A stretch of 64,000 bases of DNA, taken from Protea cynaroides (Eukaryota > Streptophyta > Magnoliopsida > Proteales > Proteaceae). Positions within the stretch are counted from its first letter, which is position 1. The number at the start of each line of letters is the position of its first letter. The notes under the pieces were generated by a model, which was not told where the DNA came from, did not search any database, and worked only from the letters and a program-made list of their open reading frames with translations. Position numbers and translations under genes: made by a program. The DNA lies in NCBI GenBank assembly GCA_028583415.1, contig CM053267.1:53148914-53212913 (forward strand), given 5' to 3'. This document shows positions 25,928 through 37,600 of the stretch, piece by piece.

Positions 25928-26140
25928 GTGAGAAGTGGGAGAGAATTTTGGATTTAGTTGTTAAGACTGGTCATGGTTGGTGGGGTTTGAGTCTCGTGGG
26001 TTGTTTGAAAAGGTTGTGAGGTAGATGTTTTTTGTCTTCGTTAGCTTACCTCCAAAACTACATGGAACAAGGATGTCCATAAAAAGACATTCTAAAGTTA
26101 GAAACAAACATTGTGATTATTGTGATAATAATAAAAATAA

Positions 26141-26453
26141 GGATAAATTACATGTACTATCCTTAGAATATAGACTAATTACACCTACCATCCACTAGTT
26201 TCTGATAATTACACATACCATCCCTAATGTCATAAACGTATAATAAAAAGGTCCATCTTATTAACGGTGTTAAGTCTAAATAATTTTAAAAGATAACTTT
26301 GCCCTCATCCTATTCCCCGTTCTTCTTCTTCAAGGATGGACATTTTTGTTACATGTTTCTGAAATTAAATTAGGGGTGGTATGTGTAATTGTCATAAACT
26401 AGTGAATAGTTGTAATTAGTCCATAGTCCAAGGGTAGTATGTGTAATTTTTCC
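26141..26453. mobile_element. Mutator-type MITE with long TIRs and perfect 9-bp target duplication
   Basis: Seen: the ends are inverted copies of each other over about 85-90 bases (GGATAAATTACATGTACTAT... against the complement of the right end, GGAAAAATTACACATACTAC...). The 9-mer TAAAAATAA flanks both sides exactly (26132-26140 and 26454-26462). Known: 9-bp duplications with long TIRs are the mark of Mutator-like elements. The element is 313 bp, has no coding capacity, and lies between the proline-rich gene and the Pack-MULE-like element. Confidence 0.85.
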
Positions 26454-26557
26454 TAAAAATAAAATATTATTATTACTAAGTAAAAGTTTTGTGTATGGTC
26501 ATGTATGTTTCATGGTTGTATTTTCAACTGTTGGATGATATAATAAGAAAAAAAAAT

Positions 26558-27635
26558 GGAAATTTTCAACTACCACTCAAAAAGAATTGATCAAATCACC
26601 TACCACCCAAGTTGTTTAAAAAAAATCACCTACCACCCAAGTTAGATAAACGTTAGTTAATGGACAAACAATAAAGAGTTTAAATTGTGTGTAGACGTTT
26701 ATACCCCTTTCTTCTTCCTCTCTGTTTCTCTGCAATATTTTATAAAAAAAAAAAAAAATGAGAAACCTAACTTTGGATTATAGTTTTGATAACAATGACA
26801 ACGACGAAGAGGAGGGCTTCAGAGAAGCTCTCTTTGAGGTTACAGTAACCGATTGGGAATCGGTTGAGTCGAAAAAGAGCGAGAAATAGAAAATCGATTC
26901 TTACTAAATCAGTTATTCCTCCATTATGATTTCGGGAAAGCTCAGTTGGGAAAGCAAAGAAGGTAACATTTGGGAAGGTTTTGGATTCGAGAGTGAAGAA
27001 AGAGAGTGGAATGAAGTCGTAGAAATTTTGGTGAACGATATGTTTCAGTCCGACTGTATTCTAGTAGATCTACACCGTTATATGTCTTCTACAGCTGAGA
27101 AAGGCAAGCACACCAATTTTGAGCTCGATCAAAGGCTTGTGATTGCTTTATGAAGGCGATCTTGGTGAAAGAGAGAGAACAGAGATCCTCTATTTGGTTT
27201 TAATTCTTTTTATCTTCTTTACCCTCTAAGTTTCTTTTTTATCTTTTCCGGACCACCAAATGAAGAAGGAAAAAGAGATCTCTTTTGTTTTCTCATCTTT
27301 ATCACTTCGCCTACCAATGCTACTCCCTCTTGCTCCATATTTCATATAAATTTAATGATTTTGATCGGGATTGGGGGAGAGGGCAACGAGAGTCGAGAAG
27401 GGAAGGACTTTGCCGTTTGGGGTTGGTTTTCATTGTTTTTTTTCCCTTACAATAAGGGTATTATTGTCATTCAAGTATTTTCTAACGGTTGACATCAGCA
27501 ACTAACGGCTCTGTTAGTTGCTTTTGGATCTTTTTGTAAACGTTTGTCTAACTTAGGTGGTAGGTGATTTTTTTGAACAACTTGGGTGCTAGGTGATCTG
27601 GTCAATTCTTTTTGGGTGGTAGTTGAAAATTTCCC
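26558..27635. mobile_element. Pack-MULE-like element with ~100-bp TIRs carrying a host-gene fragment
   Basis: Seen: left end GGAAATTTTCAACTACCACT at 26558 and right end, read on the complement from 27635, GGGAAATTTTCAACTACCAC. The match runs about 100 bases and includes an internally repeated block (CACCTACCACCCAAGTT twice in the left arm). The flanks are A-runs ending in T (26548-26557; 27636-27646), so a 9-bp duplication is plausible but cannot be proven. No transposase is present. The interior (26758-27153) is gene-like coding sequence with two stops, which is the Pack-MULE arrangement. Confidence 0.72.
26758..27153 (+). pseudogene. Captured protein-coding fragment inside the Pack-MULE, two in-frame stops
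   Basis: Seen: one reading frame runs from an ATG at 26758 through an acidic stretch (NNDNDEEEGFREALFE, then VTDWESVE) to TAG at 26887 and TAA at 26905. It continues in the same frame as SKEGNIWEGFGFESEEREW and NEVVEILVNDMFQSD up to a stop at 27153. Amino-acid composition and codon use look like a real protein rather than random AT-rich sequence. The acidic, Trp-containing C-terminal style is reminiscent of plant DUF4378/TRM-type proteins, but I do not recognise the family with certainty. Inference: a fragment of a host gene was captured by the transposon and has since decayed. Confidence 0.5.
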
Positions 27636-27646
27636 AAAAAAAAAAT

Positions 27647-28225
27647 GTAATATCAAAACTATCAAGCTGATGCCGTGATCGTACACATGCATTTTGTGCG
27701 AGTGAAATTAATCATGGAGTGGGAGTTGGGGGTTAGTGATTTAAAAGCAAAGTAAAAGGGGTGGGTGAACTTTTTCCCTTAAAATTGTTTTAATGGTTTC
27801 CTTGGCTTCCCTAATCATTTGTTCCTACCATCTTCCTCTCATTCCCAATAACAAAATCTTTTAAAAATCATAAAATCATATAATTGAAATCAATTAATAA
27901 TCAATTTTGCCAATATGTATTTTATTTGAAACCGTTTAATAAATGATTCGATTTTTATTTTACTTACACATTGAACCGAAAACACACCGTGTAACACCCT
28001 AACCACGTAGCGATCCCCCTCCCAATATAATAATAAAAAGCAGCATCTTTGTAATTTTGAGAAGCTTTGCCGGATTTGATTGATGAAAAAGTGGGAAAAA
28101 ATCGTCTCATGTTGTCTAGTTTGTCCAGTCTAATCCAACGGTTGGACTTCACCAGTTGCACATACTGATATATTGAAATGTGCACAAGATGAACTCCAGC
28201 CATTAGATCACTGTTGGACGCCACT
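27647..28225. other. Intergenic between Pack-MULE and plastid-derived insertion
   Basis: AT-rich single-copy-looking DNA. No gene or repeat recognised. Confidence 0.35.
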
Positions 28226-28438
28226 CAAAACTCCGATTCGAACAAGAGGAGTACGCCATGTTAATGTGCCTTCAATGCTCCACATCTTCAGGTCAGGCGT
28301 TGATGAGCACATTGAACTATCCATGTGGCCTGAGAACCTTCACGACTTAGGCACAATGACGCAATTATCAAGGGACGCTCTACCAATGAGCTAATATAGT
28401 CCATCATGCGAGCCTCCCACTGGGGCCTCTCTATGTCA
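28226..28438 (-). other. Nuclear insertion of plastid DNA (NUPT): trnI-GAU 5' exon, intron start and upstream spacer
   Basis: Seen on the minus strand: a spacer piece (CAGTGGGAGGCTCGCATGAT), then a tRNA 5' half with TTAGCTCATTGGTAGAGC and TTGATAA, then TTGCGTCATTGTGCC, CCACATGGATAGTTCAATGT, CATTAACATGGCGTACTCCT and TTCGAATCGG. Known: this order matches the plastid rRNA-operon spacer, trnI-GAU exon 1 and the 5' part of its group II intron. Differences from the plastid sequence as I recall it are mostly C-to-T or G-to-A, as expected for decayed, methylated nuclear copies. The edges are approximate. Confidence 0.82.
28365..28402 (-). pseudogene. Plastid trnI-GAU exon 1 remnant within the NUPT
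   Basis: Reads GGACTATATTAGCTCATTGG then TAGAGCGTCCCTTGATAA on the minus strand: acceptor 5' strand, D arm and the anticodon-containing end of plastid trnI-GAU exon 1. It is mutated and has no second exon, so it is not a functional tRNA gene. Confidence 0.75.
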
Positions 28439-28870
28439 AAATAATGAAAAAAATATAAGAGTTTATCGCTAGATATTTGACCAAATATGATCGTCCATTT
28501 CCTATAAAACCTATCACTAAAATACCCTATAGGGTGATAGGGTTAAGTGGAGAGAGTAGGGCTTCCATGAGATGGGAAATAAATAAAAACTATTACCCTT
28601 ATACAAGGTTTGTGAATAAGTGATTATCTGATCATGAACAAGGAATATCCATATTGTAAATAGTGAAAGCGTCAAATTTCACCAGTACAGTGGGTTGTAG
28701 TAAGTCCAATTAAAATTAGAGAGGGTCGACAGCTCCTGTAAAGACTAGTCTGAAAGCGTGTGGTAACGTCCCTATTAAAACCTCGAATTCTTAATTTTTT
28801 CATAATCTCTTGTGGAGGAACTCAATCTGTACAATCTGTACTGTTTTTGAGTTTCGACACGGAAGAGAGA

Positions 28871-31800
28871 ATGTCGAGCGATGAGCGTCAACACAGCAAG
28901 TTCGAAGAGGCTCTTGAAGTGAAGTCTCTCAGGCGAATCATTAGTGCTTACCTCAAGTAAGTTTCTACTTATCTGAAACGATTTTAATCTTCGTTTTTTT
29001 TATTTTATTTTATTCTGTCGTTCTGAACTGTGTTTTTCTGTTAGATTGATCTTCGGTGTAGACATCTTTGCTCGTCAACTATCTCTTCAGTATTAGTAGT
29101 AACAATAGGTAGTATATTTGAATTTGATTACTCTGTATGAAGGGAATGGTTTTTGCTGAATAAAATTTCTTCAGAGAATCGAAGCACCTAAGCTTGGTTT
29201 TTCAGGAGAACTTTGGTAGATGGTACGATAATTTTATAAATTCAGGTAATCGTGTTATTACTTATAAAAAGTCTATGCAGAGAGAATGAGAAATTGTTTG
29301 TGGCTGTGAGATATCTGTAAGATGAGTACTGGACCATTCAAGGTTCATCTTTGGATTGGATGGCATCGGCTGGGGATACACAGATGTTGAATTCTCTGGT
29401 CAAATTGTGGTTTTACTGTTCTTTACTCTGCTACGTGGCTATCAGTTGTTCTGGAAGGGGTTTCCGTTTGAGATTAACGAGGTAGGTTCGATCTTATTGA
29501 AACAACTAGATAATGGGAAAACTAATTTCTTTACTTATGGAACAATGTCTGGACTATGTGGAGTTACAGTTTCATATCCTAGGATTGTGTTGGGGTTTGT
29601 TGGTACAAAAAGATGAGATTTGTAGTGAAGTAGTGGCAGGCTGCCAGGCTATAGAGTTAATGTTTCTAAAGGGGTTAGGGCTTGTTTTGGCCATGGAACC
29701 AAACATAGGGTTCTAGGGTATAATTTCTGAAAATGAGTTGCTGAAAGGTTCAATGGAGGCTTTGGAATAGAAGATTAAAATCTTGTACTTTGCAACAATG
29801 GAGAGTCATATAATTATTCTTGCTCATTGGCTAGATTTGAAGGCTTGGATGCTAGGGTTGTATATTTGGGATCAAGAATATAAGCCATAGATAGCAGGTT
29901 GGTGAATTTAATGGCTAATAGCATCTATAGCGGAGAAAGTGTTCCAGGATGGTTGGAAACCCCAATGCTGTGGCTGAATGGGCCCAATCGATTCATCCTT
30001 CTCTTTCACAACCGAGCATATGGTGCTAATTAGGTGATTTAGGAGCAGGACTCATGACTCTGCCAAAACAGTTTGGATTTGCAGGAAATTGGAATCTTTG
30101 TATAGGTAACTGGATAAGCTTTTCAGATGACATCAAAATCACGCCTGACAGATAAGTTTCAATCATCCACAAATAGCACCTAAGAGTAGTGATGAAAATG
30201 AAAAAACCAATCCGATAATCCTTGGCTAATGTGGAAATGGAATAAAGTTTCTACGCTTTTGTTCTTTCCTCCACGCTTGTGCATCTCTAGTCTCATGAAA
30301 AGGAGGAAAATATCATCATTTCTCTCACATCAAATCCAATACGTGTGGGAGACCTTTGCTAGACAGGGAACATGAAGAGGGGCTTTCCACCATTTAATGT
30401 TGTAGAGGAGGATATAACTTTTCAATATTGACTTATGTTACTTGGTGGAAGATCCTAAAGGGAAGGGAGGTTTAGTCAACTCTTTTTCTACTATTTGGTG
30501 GAGGGGATTACCTCCATCTATTTCTAAGAATTGGGAAAAAATGGAGCCTCCACCTAAATTAGAAACTGTTGTTTACGTATTGCAATTGAGAAGGTGGCGA
30601 CATTAGATTTCTTAAAGAAGATTGGTGTTGATTGGTGAGCCAATGCTTAAACTAAGAAGGATCTTATCAAAGTCAAAACACACAAAAATGTTAGATTAAC
30701 AATGGCGTGATTGCTAACGTGCTGGGTTGGCTTGAGTGCATGTGTTTTGATGGACATAGCAGTGAATGAGACAGATTAATGTCTTCTTCTTCTTCTTCTT
30801 CTTCTCTCTCTCTCTCTCTTTTCATTTATGCCAAAATCCAGTTAAATTTGTGACGGAGAAGGTGTTGAAGTGATACATCTTTTGTAGAATTATCAGATGT
30901 TAGGGTACATTGCAAATTTAGAGAAGATTAAAGAAATGGGCTGATGTTGTTGAGTTTTCAGTTATGAATTATTATTTTTTATATATGTTTCTTAAATTTT
31001 TATTTTTAGTCATCAATTATAGTGGTAAAGCTAAATTTGTTCTGTCACACCCCAATTCTGAACCAACCAGAATGGTGTGAGTGAACCGTCACTGAACCAA
31101 CGGTTCACACCAGGATCTCAATAAGACCGTGTCTACTCATACAAACCATTGCACATAACTACCATCAGAATAATAATAAATACAGCGAAAATCTTTAAAT
31201 AGATGAACTGAGTATTCTATTGATAAATTTAAATAAATATTCAATTATTCCAATAATCACAACTTAAATAATATATTTACATCACTGTATATCCAAACAG
31301 AAAATAACTGAAATAAATAAATCAAAGGTACACACAGAAAGGGCACTCGCATGAAGCATCATGCTCGTCCTCTCCTGCCTGTACGTTCAGGGCAGCAACA
31401 CCTCCGTACGCCGGCACGTTCACGTAGTCATCCACCATATATCCTGCATCAACATCTAAAATGATGTGTACACAAAGGGTGAACTCACAACTTAGCTCAG
31501 TAAGACAATCAAACAGTGTAACATTCATATGCATGAGTAACAATCATTTTATGCTGTGGTCTGGTTTAAGTTTGTAACATGCTATAGAAAGGATTGGAGG
31601 CCACCACACCTCTATACACGAGTGTGTGGCATCGCCCAGTAGATCACACCGCTGTCGACCCACATGCACCCATCATGGAATAGAGATAGAGCTAAGGCAT
31701 CCACACACCTCCCCTGATGCTCCACCGATACCAACACGTAAGCCCTTGTTGGCGAGGGCTTGCAAACTGGGCTCCCAACTAACCAATCCTATATGTCATC

Positions 31801-34612
31801 ACAGTAGGCTCTATCCCAGTACAGCTCCCTACGGCATAGAGATAGAGCTAGAGCGTGGTGGCCAGACCGGAGACCACAGTGCCACGACCTCCCCCTGATG
31901 CCCTACCCGCACCAAGCATACTAAGATAGAACAATACGCAAGTAGACTCTATCCCAACATAACTCCCTACGGCATAGAGATAGAGCTAGAGTCTGGTGGC
32001 CAGGCCGGAGACTACAGTGCCACGTCCTCCCCCTGATGCCCTACCCGCACCAAACATGCTAAGATAGAATACTACAAAAAAGTGCTAGTGTGAGGAATGA
32101 TCCCAGACCCCAGGCCATTTCCATTCCACACACCAACGAAAACAATCACATGCCTAACAATCACATCCTAGCATAGCGAGTATGCATGGACAATAATAAT
32201 AACTGAAAGTAAAGGATGACATGCGAATATGCACAAACATCAATCCACAGAGTCATTGTTATTAACAATAGTTTACTGTCCATTAGATTATTGGGGTTTA
32301 GGTCTGATTCCCTTATCTGACGCTCGTTTGATAGCTTGCTCCACGTCGCAAGATCCAAACGTGCTATCACAAAGTCCTATACAATATTAGGGTTCAATTA
32401 GAATAGTTTTCTTAGGGTTTACGTTGAAAACCAACGAGGTTACAAAATACATCTCATAGAGCTGACCGGTTGCATGTACCGGTCGCGGCACTGTGGGGAA
32501 AACCAGCGATCGGTATGGTCAGTCGGTCCCCACAGACCAGCTCCCGGGAGGTACCGGTCGCACAGGGTGCAACCGGTATAGTCGACTGGTATGTCTCCGG
32601 AAGACTATACACTTGGTTTCTCGACTGCCGTCGGTCATCCCCTATTGATTCTAGGGTTTCTTCTACACAATCTAGGTCTGAACATTGAGTTAGAGTTGTT
32701 TCCAACTCCATTCAAGTCCTAGTTTTGATGGTATTCATCCTAGAACTCGAATCTAGGGTTTATCGATTAAATTAGGGTTTGACGGCAAAGTAGGGTTTAT
32801 CGGCAAGATAGGGTTTTAGATCAATACATGCTTTGCATGGTATAGATTCAACAATAATCAACCCTATAAGAGTTCATAAAGTAAAGGAAGGTTCAAGCAC
32901 TTACCGTCGACTTGCGGTAAGGTGTTCTTCGTCGAAACAATAATATCGGCTCTTCCTAGCTTCTCCTCCTTCTTCAGCCTCTTTCTCCTTTCTAGGGTTT
33001 GTGAGGATCAATGGAAGGGATTTTAAGAGGTTTAGAGGGGTTTAAATAGGCTAGGATTTAGGTTTAGGAAGCCTTATAGGATTAGGAAAGTCCTAGGGTT
33101 CGGAATTTGGAAAGTAGGACCCGCAGAGATCCGGTTCCGGATCTTCGTAGTCTGCTGCGCAGGCTATACCGGTCGACCGGTACCAAGACCGGTATCATGA
33201 CCGGTATGACTAATTTCATACTTATTTTGGTCCGATTGGTCCAATTTCATACCTGGTTGTCATCCGCTAGTCCCGTCTGGCCCGGTGATGATTGGAAGAC
33301 CTGTTACGACATGATATCAAGGTTTAGATCGGATTTATGGAGTGCGGGTCTTACATGTTCCCTAAAGGATTCTGATGTTGTTGTTGTATTTATTTTCTAG
33401 ATACATACTTTTCTCCATTTTATTTTTATTCCAAGTACTTCAATCCATGTAGCAACTCTGTCGTGTGATGAGATATTGTTTTTCTAATTTTTATGAGTTC
33501 CATGTCTATATATTTTCATTTATATTGGCTTAGTCTAAATACTTTCTCTTTGTGGGTGAGTGCTACGGATGCTGGGGATATCCAGTGAAAATTCTTGGTC
33601 TTTGATTATCAAATGGAAGTTGTAGCTTGTTTTTATTGTGGTAGGAGTCAAATGGGATTGTTTGTATGTGACAAGGGGTCTATTTGTAATTTTCTTCTAA
33701 ACTAACAAGGTCTAGTTATATAGGGTAGTACTGGGACTCTGTATAAGAATGTGTTGGATAAGATGGGCTAAGTTGTATGGATTTGACGAAAGCTCCCTAG
33801 CTTCAATCTAAAAGTTAAGATAGATTTCGTAATACTTATAAGATATGGTTAGATGTCTTTACAATTCAATTAATCAAATCAAAGTCAAACAGATGTCTAG
33901 AAGACAATTCAGTAGTTGTCATTTCAAACAGAATTTTATTTTACTTTATCGATTAGATTGCTACTTAAGGAATGGTGCCTTGCCTTCAGGATTCGATGTT
34001 TAAACATGTATATTGTTCATGGTGAATGGTATTCTCTTTAATTTTTCCTGTTTGTGAGTACCATTTACTGACCCAGAACAGATCTGACTTATTCTTCCTT
34101 TCAAATATCCTTTTATCCAAATATTTGATTCTGCTTACACAATTTTATTCCATTATTCCATCAAATGATAAGGTCAGTTTAATCTAGTTATTTCATTTGT
34201 CAGTCTCTATAACTGATTAGACAATTATGCATTTAAATTGAACTTGATTAGTAAGAAAATCAAATTCTGTATTCAACATTTTTCATTTTCTGTTTCCTGC
34301 TATCTGAAATCGTAGCTTTGGGTTCTCTCCTGGTTTTGGGTCCATTACCCTCATTTTCCTTAAATCTGCCTTTATGAAATACTTTCTTTCTTATATTGCT
34401 TTGCTAAATGGATGTTTCTTGTAGAATTGTATGATAAGGGTATTAATGACATGGGCATGTTTTTTTTTTCTGGTTTTCCCAAGTTGTCATGTCAAGACAC
34501 TTTGTGTTAGTGTTTTTGGTGTTATTGATACTTAAAAACTGAGAATTTGATTCTGATTGTGTCACCTCTCTGTCTCTTTAGTACTGATTCTAGTTATTTA
34601 ATTGTTCGTTTG

Positions 34613-34645
<33 letters not shown>

Positions 34646-37600
34646 TATTGGTACGAAACTCTCATGCAGCTATTCTGAAGCCGCAGAAGAGGATGTGAGA
34701 AGATATGAGAGTTCCTATAAAAAGCTTCCACCTGCTCACAAGGTAAGCCTCTTCCTTAATAGGGTGCATCATTTTGTTGCATCTTAAATTTTCATGCTTT
34801 ATGTAAGCTGTGTTTTATTTATTTATTTATTACGAAGCGGAGAATTTGAATTCTGCACTATTCTGGCTTGATAAATGGCTCATGATTGTTAGTTATCATT
34901 TAGCATTTTTTTGTGTAAATAATTAAATAGTTAGGCAGATTCCTTGGGCTTTCATATAATCATATATTGTTCATATACACAATACACTATCACTACTGCC
35001 AACAGATGTAGGCCCAGAATTCTGGGTCCTGACCTGATTCTGATGCAACCTCATGCCTGTAAGCTGGCTTCTTTACACTTCACAGACTAATGGTAAATAC
35101 TTTGTTGTTTAGTGCAAGGTTTAAAATCTAGGGTTTCGGGGGAGTCTCGGCCTCCTCCGAAACCGAGATCTCAGGGTGAGATCTCGCTGAGACCCTGCAT
35201 TTTGTTTGTCATGTCTTGGTGGCCAAAATACATTTTTTAGGCCTCCAACTTCAAGGGAACCTCATTTTTACACACATAAACACATTTAGAGTATAAAATT
35301 GTAAAAATAATGACTCTTTGTGGTTATTTGGGTTTACACCCATGTTTTGGCAGTCAACGCTGAAGTCTGTTGTAAACTTAGGCTAATATTGGCTATTATA
35401 TTCAATCAAGTATGACAAATGAGACAATAATATAATGCATTAGGAGAAAGAGAAACAAAATAACACTTCATTATAAATCATTACATCATTGTTCAAATAT
35501 TCAATACTGAATGATCTCATAGTCACGATGTGCCCATAGTCCACAATTCCACAATCCTCATACAGATACAATGTCTAGTAATACGTAGAGTGTCGTGGAT
35601 GATCCATCCTACTATCATCATATATCTAGGAAAGTTATCGACGCAAATTGTCTTCCAATTGAGTAACATAATCTTCCCACGACATTCTTGATGCAAAGTA
35701 GTTCTGGTAATCTTGCACATGATTCATAAATATAACGTCAGTAGCTGTACGAAGGATACCTATCTTTGGGAACAATGGAAAAACTTCTGAAGTAGTACTC
35801 TGGTGCGTAGACTCTTGCGGAGGTACTGATGGAACGTAATAGAAGTTGGTTGATCCACTTTGACTCTGTGTCTGTGCTCCTGCATCTGAACGATAGTCGA
35901 AGGAAGAACCATATGCAGTCGCAGTGGGATAGGGGATGAAGTTGATATCAACATAATCATTTGAGGTGCATGCTGAACAAGTGCTATATCTAGGAACATT
36001 CTACTACTCCTGTCCACTGCAGTAACTGCTATTCCCCTCCACACTCAATCCTCGTAAGCCAGTAGAGAAGCTATCAATGTCGATGTCTATCATGCTACTG
36101 CAATCAACATCTTCATCATGTTGAGATTGGGAATGATGCCGAGGCCTACGCGAATACGAAGTTGGTCTATGTGATGAGGATGGCGCACGTGCACCGTGGT
36201 CATCATCCTGTGTTGCATGAGTAAACTGACTCTCCCCAGTGTATCTAACAGGTGATGCTTGTGGCTTTGGATTAGCCCCAATATTGATAATAATGGCTCA
36301 ACCTCCACTTGGGTCTCCACGCCCACCCCCATGATCACTACCACTAGCTCCACTACCACTCCAACTCCACTCAGGATCATCTGTATCAGTGCCAGTAGGA
36401 GGGTCAAACGGCACGGGTGACCGTGTATAGACTTGACCCTTTTCGGAGGCTAGAAACTCGTCGACATTAGTATCCAAATGGCTGGCCAAATGGGGGTCAG
36501 TCATCCCCCCGGGTTCGTCCATAACTGGTACTCCTCTGTCTCGCACCCACTCCACTAATGGATTTTCCTCTTCAGAGTTAAGCTGGAAGATGTTGGCGAG
36601 CTCGAGCGAAGAGCTTTCTCTTGCTCTTTCTTTGCTTCGCTAGCTTAATAGCTTTCTTTCTAAGCTTGGAGATGCTTGAATCTTCATGGTTGGCTTGACA
36701 TGCTCTTCACTCTTGAAATCCACCAACTCATGACTTGTGTCACTTGAGCTTGTTGGAAGACTTCACTTGGGTTGAATAAATTCCTCTTGAATATGCCACT
36801 TGATGCTTGGGCTTAATGACATGGTTCCCAATGCTTTGAGCTTGCTTACTTACCATAATGCTTGAAGGGTAGGCAAATGTAACTTGGGCTTTTAAGCAAG
36901 GTTCAAGGTGCTGGTTTCAAGACCCATTTCGACCAGCCTCGAAACCTAGTTGTCTTGGGTTTCAACTGGGATTTTTCCCAGGAAGGATTTGAGGCCCAGA
37001 AGAGTTTTTTTTAATTTTTATTTTTTAATTTTTTTTATTATTAGTTTTTGTTTGTGTAGCCTATTGTAATCATTTTATACCTATTTCCCACATTAGTTTT
37101 AAAAACAACATCTAAAATGATAATATGAAGTGTGGACCTAAGTTTACTAGTGTATGCGGAGACCTGAGATTGTGTCCAAAGTTAAGTAGGCAGCCCTTAT
37201 TTATGACTAATATCATTTAAGTAAATGTTTTACTTATGATATTATTCATAAATAAGTAAACATCCCCCATTTGAATCCAATAAAAAAGTAGTATAAAATT
37301 AAAATTCCAAAAGGATAAGAAGTCAACCCTCCAGTTCTAGAACAAAAACTGGATTTTGGGGTGCGGGGGCGATTTTCAACTTCTTAATGTTAAGTTTTTT
37401 TCTCAAATCTAAAAATTCCATAAATCTTATTATAATAAAGCATCACTAAAAATCCAAGAATGCGCCAAAATAATTTCTTTGATGCCTAAAATATTATTTT
37501 CATCCAGGACAATTTTAAACAGCATTCGTGTATTCCAAACAATGTTTGACGGAAGAGTAACTCATTCAACATAACTTGGATTTAACAATCTTGGATTTAT

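Larger units (their letters stand above)
31043..33355. mobile_element. Solo LTR, probably Ty3-type, 2.3 kb, perfect 5-bp target duplication
   Basis: Seen: begins TGTCACACCCC and ends GCGGGTCTTACA, the usual TG..CA borders. TGTTC flanks both sides (31038-31042; 33356-33360). No gag-pol inside. It contains tandem repeats, TAGGGTTT(AT)CG-type words and repeated ACCGGTCGACCGGTA palindromes. Inference: a solo LTR left by recombination between two LTRs. It lies in intron 1 of the methyltransferase gene. Confidence 0.78.

Noticed and set aside
28365..28402. Functional tRNA-Ile gene
   Set aside because: It is only the mutated first exon of the plastid gene, without the second exon.
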